From Spirosoma sp. (GTDB lineage: Bacteria > Bacteroidota > Bacteroidia > Cytophagales > Spirosomataceae), in contig JACMPG010000255.1 of assembly GCA_014377625.1 (NCBI GenBank), positions 1-42,266 of the forward strand: 42,266 bases of DNA, read 5' to 3'. Every line of letters begins with the position of its first letter. The first letter of the stretch is position 1. The notes below the pieces were generated by a model. That model did not search any database. It saw only the letters and a program-made list of their open reading frames with translations, and was not told the DNA's origin. Positions 24,675 through 33,409 of this stretch are shown in pieces. A program made the position numbers and the translations under genes.

Positions 24675-24688
24675 GCAACGAACGTTGC
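24675..24688. promoter_or_regulatory. Short palindrome just upstream of the response regulator
   Basis: GCAACG-AA-CGTTGC, perfect 6-base arms, ends 4 bases before the ATG of the response regulator. It could be an autoregulatory or translational site. Its GCAAC/GTTGC arms resemble the core of the palindrome at 7118-7146, but with different spacing. Confidence 0.35.
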
Positions 24689-24692
24689 CGAT

Positions 24693-25370
24693 ATGAAGAT
24701 TCTACTAGTCGAAGACGAGCCGAAACTGGCATCATTCGTAAAGAAAGGACTTGAAGAGCAGTCATGTGAAGTCGATGTGGCCTTCGATGGGCAAATAGGC
24801 CGTACAATGGCTTTAAGCAACAACTACGACGTGATCGTGATGGATGTAAATTTACCTGTAATGAATGGCTACGAGGTAGTGAAGATCCTCCGGCAGGAGC
24901 AGAACCGTACGCCTATACTGATGCTGACAGCCATGGGATCAATGGATGATAAGCTGACAGGCTTTGAATCAGGAGCTGATGACTACCTCGTAAAACCCTT
25001 TGAGTTTCGGGAATTGATGGCGCGGCTGCGGGCACTTGCCAAACGTGGGCTGGAGACAGGTACGCAGGCTAACGTAATCAGGCTGGCAGATCTGGAACTG
25101 GATCTTAATGAGAAAGTGGCCCGCCGGGGTACCAAACGAATTGACCTCACTGCCAAAGAATTTGGTCTGCTCGAATTTCTAATGCGTAACCGGGGTCGGG
25201 TAGTTTCGCGCATCGACATTGCCGAGAAGGTTTGGGATATTCACTTCGACACCGGCACCAACGTCATTGACGTGTATGTGAACTTCCTGCGCAAAAAAAT
25301 TGACAAGGACTTTCCGCAGAAACTCATTCATACGGTTATTGGCATGGGCTACATTCTCAAAGAAGAATGA
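24693..25370 (+). CDS. OmpR/PhoB family response regulator
   Basis: A 225-residue regulator. Receiver domain: MKILLVEDEP (acidic pocket E7/D8), phospho-acceptor D51 in DVIVMDVNLP, TA-switch LMLTAMGS and LVKPFEF. The C-terminal winged helix (about 130-225) has LTAKEFGLLEFLMRNRGRVVS and NVIDVYVNFLRKKID. It should bind DNA when phosphorylated by the next gene product. The two genes overlap by 4 bases (ATGA). Similar pairs in Bacteroidota often respond to metals or envelope stress, but no target is visible. Confidence 0.95.
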   Translation: MKILLVEDEPKLASFVKKGLEEQSCEVDVAFDGQIGRTMALSNNYDVIVMDVNLPVMNGYEVVKILRQEQNRTPILMLTAMGSMDDKLTGFESGADDYLVKPFEFRELMARLRALAKRGLETGTQANVIRLADLELDLNEKVARRGTKRIDLTAKEFGLLEFLMRNRGRVVSRIDIAEKVWDIHFDTGTNVIDVYVNFLRKKIDKDFPQKLIHTVIGMGYILKEE

Positions 25371-26746
25371 AAATTCGTACCCGTCTAACACTGCTCTTCG
25401 TGGTACTGGTAGCTCTGATTATGCTGCTGTTTACGGTAGTGATCTATTTTTTCTATCAGCAGTTCAGAGAGCAGGAGTTCAGGCAGCGGCTCGAAGAAAA
25501 AGCGCTTACTACCATTCGGCTGCGCGAAGATGTAGGCGAGGTTCCTCCCAACGATCTGCCCGTTATGAACAGCGAGCGGGTAACCATTTACAATAGTCAG
25601 GGCCTTGTTTTATATAGTCGTGGCAACCGGCATAACCGCATTCCGGCAACACCTGATCTTGTCCGGCGCATTACTCCTCACCAGCCCTACTACCTGCGCC
25701 TTGGCGATATTGAAGCGGTAGGAGTCCGGTACCAGAATAAACGAGGTAAGTCATATGTCGTCATAGCCTCGGGCAATGACCGCTACGGACTGAGCAAACT
25801 GGACCGGCTGCGCGAGCTACTGATCTATGGCTGGCTCATGAGCCTGAGTATTGCCGGACTGGCCGGGTACCTATTTGCCACCGATGCCCTGCGCCCGGTG
25901 GCCGAACTTATTGGTCAGGTTAACGCCATTTCGGCCATCAACATGCACAAGCGGCTGCGCGTAGGTCGGCAACGCGACGAGCTGGCCGACCTGGCCCGCA
26001 CGTTCAACAACCTGCTCAGCCGGCTTGAGGAGGCATTTGTATCGCAGAAAAGCTTTGTTTCTCACGCGTCGCACGAGTTACGAACACCCCTCACCGTAAT
26101 GATGGGGCAGATTGAGGTAACGAGGCTCAACCACCGTTCCGGCCCCGAATACGAAACGGTCTTAGACAGTCTGCTCGACGAGGTACAAGGCATGATCCGG
26201 CTGGTGAACGGTCTGCTCGAACTGGCGCAGGCCAATGCCAATCTCACTACGCTCAACCACCAGCCCCTGCGCATCGACGAACTACTATGGCAGGTGCAGA
26301 GCCAGTTGCAGCAAAAAAAAGCCGACGCCCATATAGACATCGACTTTGTTAATTTCCCTGACCAGGAAGAAGACCTCGTTATTCTGGGCGATGAATCATT
26401 GCTGCACACGGCCCTGATGAACCTGATTGAAAACGGCTGTAAATACTCATCCGATCAGCGCGTTTCGGTGCGCATTGCGTTTGGACCGGACGAGGTAATT
26501 CTTACGATCAGCGACAATGGGCAGGGTATTCCACCCGGCGACCTGCCTCATATTTTCGAGCCGTTTTTTCGGTCTGAGAACGCGCTGCCTATCCAGGGTC
26601 ATGGCATTGGCCTGGCCCTGACCAAACGCGTTATTGACATGCATCAGGGACGTCTTCAGGTTGAATCTGTGTTAGGCCGGGGCACTTCTGTCATGCTCGC
26701 ATTACCCACGCAGCGGAGCGGAAAAACGGCAGAAACCGTTAGCTGA
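25367..26746 (+). CDS. Sensor histidine kinase
   Basis: A 459-residue membrane kinase: first helix at about 7-29, periplasmic region about 30-150, second helix about 152-172, HAMP-like linker about 175-225 (RPVAELIGQVNAISA), dimerisation domain with the phospho-acceptor His236 in SHASHELRTPLTV, and ATPase domain with N box NLIENGCKYS, G1 ISDNGQGIP and G2 GHGIGLALTKRVI. The layout resembles CusS/heavy-metal-type kinases. Overlap with the regulator gene shows a cognate pair. The signal is unknown. Confidence 0.93.
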   Translation: MKIRTRLTLLFVVLVALIMLLFTVVIYFFYQQFREQEFRQRLEEKALTTIRLREDVGEVPPNDLPVMNSERVTIYNSQGLVLYSRGNRHNRIPATPDLVRRITPHQPYYLRLGDIEAVGVRYQNKRGKSYVVIASGNDRYGLSKLDRLRELLIYGWLMSLSIAGLAGYLFATDALRPVAELIGQVNAISAINMHKRLRVGRQRDELADLARTFNNLLSRLEEAFVSQKSFVSHASHELRTPLTVMMGQIEVTRLNHRSGPEYETVLDSLLDEVQGMIRLVNGLLELAQANANLTTLNHQPLRIDELLWQVQSQLQQKKADAHIDIDFVNFPDQEEDLVILGDESLLHTALMNLIENGCKYSSDQRVSVRIAFGPDEVILTISDNGQGIPPGDLPHIFEPFFRSENALPIQGHGIGLALTKRVIDMHQGRLQVESVLGRGTSVMLALPTQRSGKTAETVS

Positions 26747-26761
26747 GTCATCAACACGATC

Positions 26762-27034
26762 TTATACGGTACGTATCGTTACCATGCCGTCGATATCGAC
26801 CTGACCGCTGCCATCGGCACTGATTTTTATGTGCTGAAGCGCGTCGCGCAAGCCGCTTTCGATCTCGCGAATGCGTTTCTCCAGAAACTTGATGTCTTCC
26901 TCGGCATTATCCTGCCAGGAAAGTCGGCGCATATGGTGCTGAATCTTGGCCTGTGCCAGTTCGCGCAGTAGCAACTCGGCTTCGCTTACGCTGAAGCGGC
27001 CTTTTATCAGGTTAAAATCGTGTTGGGTGTTCAT
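26762..27034 (-). CDS. Conserved hypothetical small helical protein
   Basis: A 90-residue protein, MNTQHDFNLIKGRFSVSEAE at the start, then a long charged helical stretch (about 18-70, ELLLRELAQAKIQHHMRRL and FLEKRIREIESGLRDAL) with heptad-like hydrophobics that suggests a coiled coil, and a short beta-like tail DGSGQVDIDGMVTI. I do not recognise it. The ATG at 27034 is preferred to one at 27076, which lies in a hairpin. It follows the isocitrate dehydrogenase gene with a 60-base gap and converges on the histidine kinase gene. Confidence 0.65.
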   Translation of the reverse strand: MNTQHDFNLIKGRFSVSEAELLLRELAQAKIQHHMRRLSWQDNAEEDIKFLEKRIREIESGLRDALQHIKISADGSGQVDIDGMVTIRTV

Positions 27035-27052
27035 AAGAATGATGAATTGTGA

Positions 27053-27086
27053 GTTATGTTGACTGCCGGAAGGCAATCAACATAAC
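27053..27086. other. Intercistronic hairpin after icd
   Basis: GTTATGTTGA / TCAACATAAC (10-base arms) with inner TGCC/GGCA around GGAA. It lies just past the isocitrate dehydrogenase stop. No T run follows on the minus strand, so it may stabilise the icd message rather than end it. Confidence 0.55.
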
Positions 27087-27094
27087 TGAAAAAG

Positions 27095-28540
27095 TTAAGC
27101 TCCCTGTCCAGCAGAGAAAACGGCTTCTCCGTTGAATGTACACAGGTTTTCGGTCTTGATAATGTCGAAACCTGCCGTAGTAATGGCCTGCTGTAAATCC
27201 AGAATATCCTGGTACGACGAGGCTTCCAGTTCTTCTGACTTGAAACGGCAACGCCAGTGATCAGTACAGAACGTTTCGGAGAAACCGTCGGGCCATACTT
27301 TTACGCCCCGGTTGGTAATCATAGTCAAATGCATCTTACCAACCTTGTACGGCGATAAGGCATTACCCAGTTTGTTGGGGTCACGGTCGGTGCAGCGCAG
27401 GAAAATATCGACACCTACCGTTTCTATATTGACCGGCTCCTGGGCCTTTGGTGTTACGTTGAAACTCACGTTGCTGGCGTTCTCATAACTGACGGGTGTG
27501 AGTTTTTCGGGTTTCTGCCCCATCCGCTCAATCACGGCCTGAGCAAACTCGCGGGTGCCTACTTTCTGGGTGCTGACGCCCTCATCGAAAATATCGTACG
27601 TATGGATACCATCTTCGAGGGTTTTGAGCCAGGCATTGTGTACCCGCTCGGCCACGTCGTTCTGCCCAATGTGTACCATCATCATAATTGATCCCAGCAA
27701 CAAACCCGACGGGTTGGCCAGATTCTGACCGGCCCGGCGCGGTGCCGATCCGTGAATAGCCTCAAACATGGCTACTTCCTCACCGATGTTCGAGCTGCCC
27801 GCCAGTCCTACCGACCCGGCAATCTGAGCGGCCACGTCGGAGAGGATATCGCCGTACAGGTTCGGCATCACGATCACATCGAAGAGTTCGGGTGTGTCGG
27901 CAAGTTTGGCCGCGCCGATGTCCACAATCCAGTGTTCGTTTTCGATATCAGGGTATTCGGTAGCGACTTCGTCGAATACTTTATGAAACAGCCCGTCGGT
28001 CTGCTTCATGATGTTGTCTTTGGTGAAGCAGGTCACTTTCTTCCGGCCGTAGGCACGGGCGTACTCAAATGCGTAGCGTACAATTTTTTCGGTACCGGGC
28101 CGTGAAATAAGTTTCAGGCACTGTACCACTTCCTGCGTTTGCTGGTGCTCGATACCAGCGTAGAGATCTTCTTCGTTTTCGCGTACAATCACCACATCCA
28201 TTTTAGGGTGTTTGGTGCTGACAAAGGGTGCATAGGCTACGCAGGGCCGCACATTGGCAAACAGGCCCAGTACTTTGCGGGTGGTTACGTTCAGGCTCTT
28301 GAAGCCGCCCCCCTGTGGGGTAGTAATGGGTGCTTTGAGAAATACTTTGGTTCGGCGGAGTGACTCCCAGGCCGAAGGCGCAATACCCGCCGAGTTGCCG
28401 CTGAGATAGACCTTCTCGCCAATTTCAATGGTTTCAATATCGAGTTGTGCACCGCCCGCCTGAAGAATGTCGAGGGTGGCCTGCATAATTTCGGGACCGA
28501 TACCGTCCCCGTAAGCTACTGTGATGGGTATTTTTTCCAT
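27095..28540 (-). CDS. icd: NADP-dependent isocitrate dehydrogenase (long, Thermus-like type)
   Basis: A 481-residue enzyme. The catalytic part (about 1-335) shows ITVAYGDGIGPEIMQATLDI, the substrate segment LNVTTRKVLGLFANVRPC, VVIVRENEEDLYAGIE, the Mg-binding PNLYGDILSDVAAQIAGSVG, and the cofactor loop EAIHGSAPRRAGQNLANPSG. About 130 extra C-terminal residues match the extended type known from Thermus. It makes 2-oxoglutarate in the TCA cycle. Two palindromes lie over its promoter region (28587-28634). Confidence 0.93.
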   Translation of the reverse strand: MEKIPITVAYGDGIGPEIMQATLDILQAGGAQLDIETIEIGEKVYLSGNSAGIAPSAWESLRRTKVFLKAPITTPQGGGFKSLNVTTRKVLGLFANVRPCVAYAPFVSTKHPKMDVVIVRENEEDLYAGIEHQQTQEVVQCLKLISRPGTEKIVRYAFEYARAYGRKKVTCFTKDNIMKQTDGLFHKVFDEVATEYPDIENEHWIVDIGAAKLADTPELFDVIVMPNLYGDILSDVAAQIAGSVGLAGSSNIGEEVAMFEAIHGSAPRRAGQNLANPSGLLLGSIMMMVHIGQNDVAERVHNAWLKTLEDGIHTYDIFDEGVSTQKVGTREFAQAVIERMGQKPEKLTPVSYENASNVSFNVTPKAQEPVNIETVGVDIFLRCTDRDPNKLGNALSPYKVGKMHLTMITNRGVKVWPDGFSETFCTDHWRCRFKSEELEASSYQDILDLQQAITTAGFDIIKTENLCTFNGEAVFSAGQGA

Positions 28541-28586
28541 TGTACGTGTCAGTTAACGCCACAAAGGAAACGGATATTTTTAAAAA

Positions 28587-28634
28587 TGATAGCATTACTA
28601 TCAAAAATAATTGTGTTACTATGAATTTTAGTAA
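28587..28634. promoter_or_regulatory. Paired operator-like palindromes flanking an icd -7 element
   Basis: TGATAG-CATTA-CTATCA (28587-28603) and TTACTA-TGAATTT-TAGTAA (28616-28634) both hold TACTAT-type half-sites; their centres are 30 bases apart, about three helical turns. A minus-strand TATTTTTG (28602-28609) matching TAnnTTTG lies between them. The TTACTA...TAGTAA form resembles known HxlR (DUF24) operators. It suggests transcriptional control of the isocitrate dehydrogenase gene. Confidence 0.55.
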
Positions 28635-28713
28635 TCTGCCTACAATTTCGACATTTCTACCCTGACTCAGCGCGGGTCCATACTACGCATCGGTATACAA
28701 CTTCCCTGGCAAC

Positions 28714-30285
28714 TCATCCGCGTGTAGCGTCGTGGCTCGATACCCAGTCCAGCGAGGAGATGGCAGCTGCAAGAGATAACTCCCCGGCCACAACGACCCC
28801 GACCATTATTTCGGCCAATTTATGGGCCTTGCCATCGCCGTAGCAATCCATCAACGCCAGGCATTCGCGCTGCGTGGGCAGGCCGGTGCCGCCCCCAACG
28901 GTGCCAACAATGAGCGAGGGTAGCGTGACGGAGCCGTACAAATCGCCGTTGGGCAGAATTTCCGAATAGGTAATAGCCGCCGACGATTCGGCCAGACAGG
29001 CCACGTCCTGACCGGTGGCAATGAACAGCGCGGCCAGCCCATTTACCGAGTGCAGCCCGTTGTTATTGGTTCCGGCCAGCTGCGCCCCTACGTTGCCAAT
29101 ACGGGCATGGCGTACAAGTTGCTCCGGCTCCACCTGCAACTCCCGGATGAGCAGTTCGCGCGGAATCCTGACCTCGCCCGTTACGCGCTTACCCCGCGTG
29201 TTCAGCACGTTGATCTGCGACGGTTTCTTGTCCGTAGCCATATTTGATTCCAGAAAAAAATGCTCAATCTGGCTGTTCGTTTCCGTCGGGAACACGTCCA
29301 GAATGTAGTTACAGGCCGCCAGCGTGGCTTTGCTAACCATGTTTTGCCCGGCGGCATCGCCTGTGTAGTAGCCAAAACGCAGGAACGCAAACCGCCCGTT
29401 CAGGTAAGCATCCACGTACCGGAGTTTAGCGAAGCGCGAGGTGCTTTCGGCTTCGGCGGCCAGTTCGGGTTGATGGGCTTCAATCCAGCGAACGAAGTGG
29501 CGGGCCTGGCGGGCGTCGGCAAACTGAAACACGGGTGCCCGCTGCATGGCTTCGTCCTGCACGGTACATAACACCCCCCCGCTGGCGTTGATGAGTTTCA
29601 TACCCCGGTTGTAGCTCGCTACCAGCGTACCCTCGGTAGTGGCCATCGGAATCAGAAAATCGCCCTGCGCGTATTCGCCGTTGATACGTAGTGGTCCGGC
29701 CAGGCCAATGGGTACCTGCGCTACGCCTACGAAGTTTTCGCACTTGCCCTGCATCACGGCAGGGTCGAACGAGTAACGCGTCAGGTGTTGCGGCTGTGTT
29801 TGAGCAAATTCGCACATGAATTGCTGCCGGTTACCAATGGCTTCGGGACTGTAGTCGTTTACGCCATCGCGCGGAATGGCGGGCTGTTCGGATGACGATG
29901 GGACGGGTTCGTCGGGTTGCAGTTCATCCTCGACGGTTAACGTAATGGTCCCGAATGGGTGCGTATTCAGCGTGATTTCGAGCGTGTGCCTGCCCAGTGT
30001 CAACGGCAGTGCCGTGGCCCGTACCCGCACCGACCGGCGCAGGGGAAATGCCAGCGGTTGCTGCGCTGAAATGTCGGTAACGGCTACTACGTCGCCCGCG
30101 TCGGTTTCCAGCACAAACGCATCGGCGGGGTACTCATATCCGTCAATGCGGGCGCGTTCGAGACCGGTAAACCGGGCGTCGGATAGCCGATTTTTGAGCG
30201 AGAAGGCAAAGCCACCGGGCGTGTTGCGCAGACTGTTGCGCGTGTAGAGCTGTTTCAGCAGAACGTTAGGCAGAAATTTGAACAC
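28714..30285 (-). CDS. HMG-CoA reductase, class I-like, with extra N-terminal domain
   Basis: A 523-residue protein. The catalytic region (about 145-523) shows ENFVGVAQVPIGLAGPL, catalytic Glu218 in ATTEGTLVASYNRG, GDAAGQNMVSKA, Lys in TDKKPSQIN (353/354), Asp427 in GQDVACL, NAD(P) loop GTVGGGTGLPTQ and the terminal His518 (SSHDATRG). These are class I features, as in eukaryotes and archaea. It makes mevalonate from HMG-CoA for isoprenoids. Residues 1-122 form a beta-rich domain (FAFSLKNRLSDARFTGLE) and are followed by an acidic linker. No other mevalonate pathway gene is in the window. Confidence 0.92.
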   Translation of the reverse strand: MFKFLPNVLLKQLYTRNSLRNTPGGFAFSLKNRLSDARFTGLERARIDGYEYPADAFVLETDAGDVVAVTDISAQQPLAFPLRRSVRVRATALPLTLGRHTLEITLNTHPFGTITLTVEDELQPDEPVPSSSEQPAIPRDGVNDYSPEAIGNRQQFMCEFAQTQPQHLTRYSFDPAVMQGKCENFVGVAQVPIGLAGPLRINGEYAQGDFLIPMATTEGTLVASYNRGMKLINASGGVLCTVQDEAMQRAPVFQFADARQARHFVRWIEAHQPELAAEAESTSRFAKLRYVDAYLNGRFAFLRFGYYTGDAAGQNMVSKATLAACNYILDVFPTETNSQIEHFFLESNMATDKKPSQINVLNTRGKRVTGEVRIPRELLIRELQVEPEQLVRHARIGNVGAQLAGTNNNGLHSVNGLAALFIATGQDVACLAESSAAITYSEILPNGDLYGSVTLPSLIVGTVGGGTGLPTQRECLALMDCYGDGKAHKLAEIMVGVVVAGELSLAAAISSLDWVSSHDATRG

Positions 30286-30309
30286 GGGGCGGTAGTTGAT
30301 GCGTTAACC

Positions 30310-30359
30310 TGTCGGCAAATTTCCCAATAATCCGCTGACTATTGGCCAACTTGCCGACA
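30310..30359. repeat. Nested inverted repeat between divergent genes
   Basis: TGTCGGCAA (30310-30318) pairs with TTGCCGACA (30351-30359); inside, CCAATA (30324-30329) pairs with TATTGG (30340-30345). It lies between the HMG-CoA reductase and the glycosyltransferase starts, so it may be a regulatory site or a repeat copy. Confidence 0.5.
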
Positions 30360-30409
30360 AACTACCCACTCTATAACCGATACCGTCGGGTCAATCTATC
30401 TACTGCCGC

Positions 30410-31156
30410 ATGTTGAGCGTGTCTATTATCATTCCAACGCTGAACGAAGCGCAGCACTTACCACGAACGTTACGGCTGCTACAGCGACTGTATCCCGAAC
30501 CCGCCGAAATCATCATTGCCGACGGCGGCAGTACCGATCAGACCATCCTGCTGGCCGAGGCTATGCGCCCGCACTTCCGCTCCATGAAGATCGTGAAGTG
30601 CCAGCAAACGGGCCGAGCCTGTCAGATGAACGCCGGGGCCACCGAAGCCACCGGCGACATGCTCTGTTTCCTCCACGCCGATACCGCCCTGCCTGACGAT
30701 GCCTTGTGCGTCATTCGCCGAACCCTGGCCAATCCGGGTACCGTGGCGGGTGGGTTTGTGTCGCTCATGCGCGGTCCGCACAGTACGCAGTGGCTTACTT
30801 CGTTCCACAATTACATCAAGACGTACTACGCTCCGCTGCTGTTTCGGCCACTCCTTTTTTTCCGGGGAGCGCGGCTGTTGTTTGGCGATCAGGCCATCTT
30901 TTGCCGTCGCGAACAGTTTCTTGCCGTTGGGGGCTATACCGACGCGATGCCGATCATGGAAGAGGCCGACCTGCTGATTCGGATGGTGCGGTTCGGGCGC
31001 GTCCGGCAGGTGAACCGCGTGGTCGAATCGTCGGACCGGCGCGTAGCGAAGTGGGGCTTCTGGAAGGCAAACGGCATTTTTCTGACCATTGGCTTCCTGT
31101 GGGGCGTGGGCTATCCGCCCGCTAAGCTAAAGCGTTGGTTCACGGACATTCGATAA
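30410..31156 (+). CDS. GT2 glycosyltransferase, TIGR04283 (arsenosugar biosynthesis-type) family
   Basis: A 248-residue GT-A fold transferase: SVSIIIPTLNEAQHLPRTL, IIIADGGSTDQT, the RACQMNAGATEATGDMLCFL stretch and the DXD-like HADTALP, then FGDQAIFCRREQFLAVGGY and the catalytic-base-like EEADLLIRMVR. This combination fits the TIGR04283 family. Members can be linked to arsenosugar synthesis, but no ArsS/radical SAM partner is here, so the product is unknown. Confidence 0.83.
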   Translation: MLSVSIIIPTLNEAQHLPRTLRLLQRLYPEPAEIIIADGGSTDQTILLAEAMRPHFRSMKIVKCQQTGRACQMNAGATEATGDMLCFLHADTALPDDALCVIRRTLANPGTVAGGFVSLMRGPHSTQWLTSFHNYIKTYYAPLLFRPLLFFRGARLLFGDQAIFCRREQFLAVGGYTDAMPIMEEADLLIRMVRFGRVRQVNRVVESSDRRVAKWGFWKANGIFLTIGFLWGVGYPPAKLKRWFTDIR

Positions 31157-31218
31157 AATCCGGTGTTCTATTAAACGCCTGATTTTACTAACTTTCTGCA
31201 TTCCTGACTTATCAGTTT

Positions 31219-33366
31219 ATGAAACGATTTCTCTTCCCGCTCGCAGCGGTTGCCGCGCTGGCCCTCGGCTGGTCGCAACTGGCGCAAAACCCGACCGATA
31301 CCAACGCCAATGATTATACCAACTGGGGCGAATACCTCGGTGGGCCGGACCGCAGCCACTATTCTGCCCTGGCGCAGCTTACCCCCCGAAATGTGACACA
31401 GCTCAAGGTAGCCTGGACGTACCATACCGGCAGCAGTGGACAGATTCAGACCAACCCGATTATTATTGACGGCGTGTTGTATGGCGTTACGCCCACGGTG
31501 CAGGCCTTCGCGCTCGACGCGGCTACGGGCCGCGAAATCTGGAAATATGGGGATTCGCTCAAAGCCTGGCATAGCACGAGCCGGGGCGTAGCGTACTGGC
31601 AAAGCAAAGACGGTTCGGACAAACGAATCCTCTATACGGTTGGCCCCAAACTCCTCGCTCTCGACGCCACAACGGGACAACCCATCATGAGTTTCGGCAA
31701 CAACGGCACCGCCGATCTGCACGACGGACTGGGCGAACAGGCCAAAGACAAATTCGTTATCTCCAACACGCCCGGTACTATTTTCGATGATCTGATTGTG
31801 ATGCCTGTGCGGCTGTCCGAAGGGGCTGATGCCGCGCCCGGCTACGTGCGGGCTTTTAATGTGCGCACCGGTAAACTGGCCTGGACATTCCGAACCATTC
31901 CCAAACCCGGCGACTATGGCTATACCACCTGGCCCAAGGACGCGTACAAAAACGAAACGGTGGGCGCGGCCAACAACTGGGCGGGCATGGCCATTGACCG
32001 ACCACGCGGCATTTTATACGTACCCACCGGCTCGGCAGCTTATGACTTTTATGGGGGCAACCGCGTGGGGCAGAACCTGTTCGCCAACTGCCTGCTGGCT
32101 CTCGACGCCCGCACCGGCAAACGGCTCTGGCATTTTCAGGCCGTTCACCACGACATCTGGGATCGCGACTTCCCGGCCCCGCCCAACCTGCTGACGGTAC
32201 GTCACGATGGCAGGAAAATCGACGCTGTGGCACAGGTTACCAAGTCAGGCCACGTCTTTGTGTTTGACCGGGTAACGGGTAAGCCGCTCTTCCCCATTGT
32301 TGAAACGCCCGTACCCAGATCGGATATTCCCGGCGAGGTGAGCTGGCCCACACAGCCCATTCCGCAAAAACCAGCGGCTTTTGCCCGGCAGCAAATGACC
32401 GAAGCCGACATCAACCCCTACTCTACCGACCGCGATTCGCTACTGGCTGTGTTTCGGGGCATTGGTACCCGGCAGTACGAACCCATCAGTAAGCGCGGCA
32501 GTCTGCTGTTTCCCGGCTGCGACGGCGGGGCCGAGTGGGGCGGGGCCGCCACCGATCCCGACGGCATTATGTACGTGAATGCCAACGATATACCCTGGAT
32601 TTTTACGATGGTCGACGCCCCCCGGCCCGATGAACTGGCCGGTTTGTCGCCCGGTCGGCGGGTGTATACCCAGAGCTGCCAGAGCTGCCACGGCCCCGAC
32701 CGAAAAGGCAACGCCCGCAGTGGGTACCCATCATTAGTTGATATCAGCCAACGGCGCGACCGGCCTTACGTCAGCAACATTGTGCAGCATGGCAAAGGCA
32801 TGATGCCGGGGTTCACGGCCCTATCTACCGCTGACCGGCAGGCATTGCTGGCCTTTTTATTTGACGATGAGAAACAGGAAGTAGCCAGCGCATCGCCGTA
32901 TCCGCCCAAAGCAAAAGAGCCGTATCTGCCGTACAAAGTGACGGGCTACCACAAGTTTCAGGACAGCCAGGGTTTGCCCGCCGTGGCCCCGCCCTGGGGA
33001 ACGCTCAACGCTATTGACCTCAACACGGGTGAGTACCGCTGGAAAATCCCCCTCGGCAGTGAGCCTCTTCTGGCCGGAAAAGGCCCGGAAAGCACGGGGT
33101 CCATCCAGACCGGTACCGAAAACTATGGCGGGCCGGTTGTTACAGCCAGTGGGTTACTGTTCATTGCCGCCACCAAAGACGCTAAATTCCGGGCGTTCGA
33201 CAAGAAAACAGGCAAATTACTCTGGGAAACGCAGCTCCCGGCGGCTGGTTTTGCCACGCCCGCTACGTATCAGGTGGGGGGTAAGCAGTTTGTGGTTATT
33301 GCGTGTGGCGGGGCCAAACTGGGCACAAAATCGGGGAATCAGTACGTTGCGTTTGCGTTGCCCTGA
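31219..33366 (+). CDS. PQQ-dependent dehydrogenase (glucose dehydrogenase-like) with inserted cytochrome c domain
   Basis: A 715-residue periplasmic quinoprotein: signal peptide (1-22), eight-bladed propeller with repeated W-motifs (VQAFALDAATGREIWKY, LLALDARTGKRLWHF, AIDLNTGEYRWKIPLG, FRAFDKKTGKLLWETQL), and the active-site-type HHDIWDRDFP. A cytochrome c domain (about 470-560, heme site CQSCH at 487-491, distal Met in GKGMMPGF) is inserted before the last two blades. It likely oxidises a sugar or alcohol and passes electrons through the heme to the respiratory chain. No PQQ synthesis genes are in the window, so the cofactor must be made elsewhere or taken up. Confidence 0.9.
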   Translation: MKRFLFPLAAVAALALGWSQLAQNPTDTNANDYTNWGEYLGGPDRSHYSALAQLTPRNVTQLKVAWTYHTGSSGQIQTNPIIIDGVLYGVTPTVQAFALDAATGREIWKYGDSLKAWHSTSRGVAYWQSKDGSDKRILYTVGPKLLALDATTGQPIMSFGNNGTADLHDGLGEQAKDKFVISNTPGTIFDDLIVMPVRLSEGADAAPGYVRAFNVRTGKLAWTFRTIPKPGDYGYTTWPKDAYKNETVGAANNWAGMAIDRPRGILYVPTGSAAYDFYGGNRVGQNLFANCLLALDARTGKRLWHFQAVHHDIWDRDFPAPPNLLTVRHDGRKIDAVAQVTKSGHVFVFDRVTGKPLFPIVETPVPRSDIPGEVSWPTQPIPQKPAAFARQQMTEADINPYSTDRDSLLAVFRGIGTRQYEPISKRGSLLFPGCDGGAEWGGAATDPDGIMYVNANDIPWIFTMVDAPRPDELAGLSPGRRVYTQSCQSCHGPDRKGNARSGYPSLVDISQRRDRPYVSNIVQHGKGMMPGFTALSTADRQALLAFLFDDEKQEVASASPYPPKAKEPYLPYKVTGYHKFQDSQGLPAVAPPWGTLNAIDLNTGEYRWKIPLGSEPLLAGKGPESTGSIQTGTENYGGPVVTASGLLFIAATKDAKFRAFDKKTGKLLWETQLPAAGFATPATYQVGGKQFVVIACGGAKLGTKSGNQYVAFALP

Positions 33367-33409
33367 CGGGAAAGTGATAAGTTTGCCTCACAATCGCTAC
33401 CCTCTGAAA

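Noticed and set aside
33014-33409. Long upstream extension of the glycoside hydrolase frame
   Set aside because: It lies within the PQQ dehydrogenase gene in another frame, and the ATG at 33410 begins a good signal peptide.
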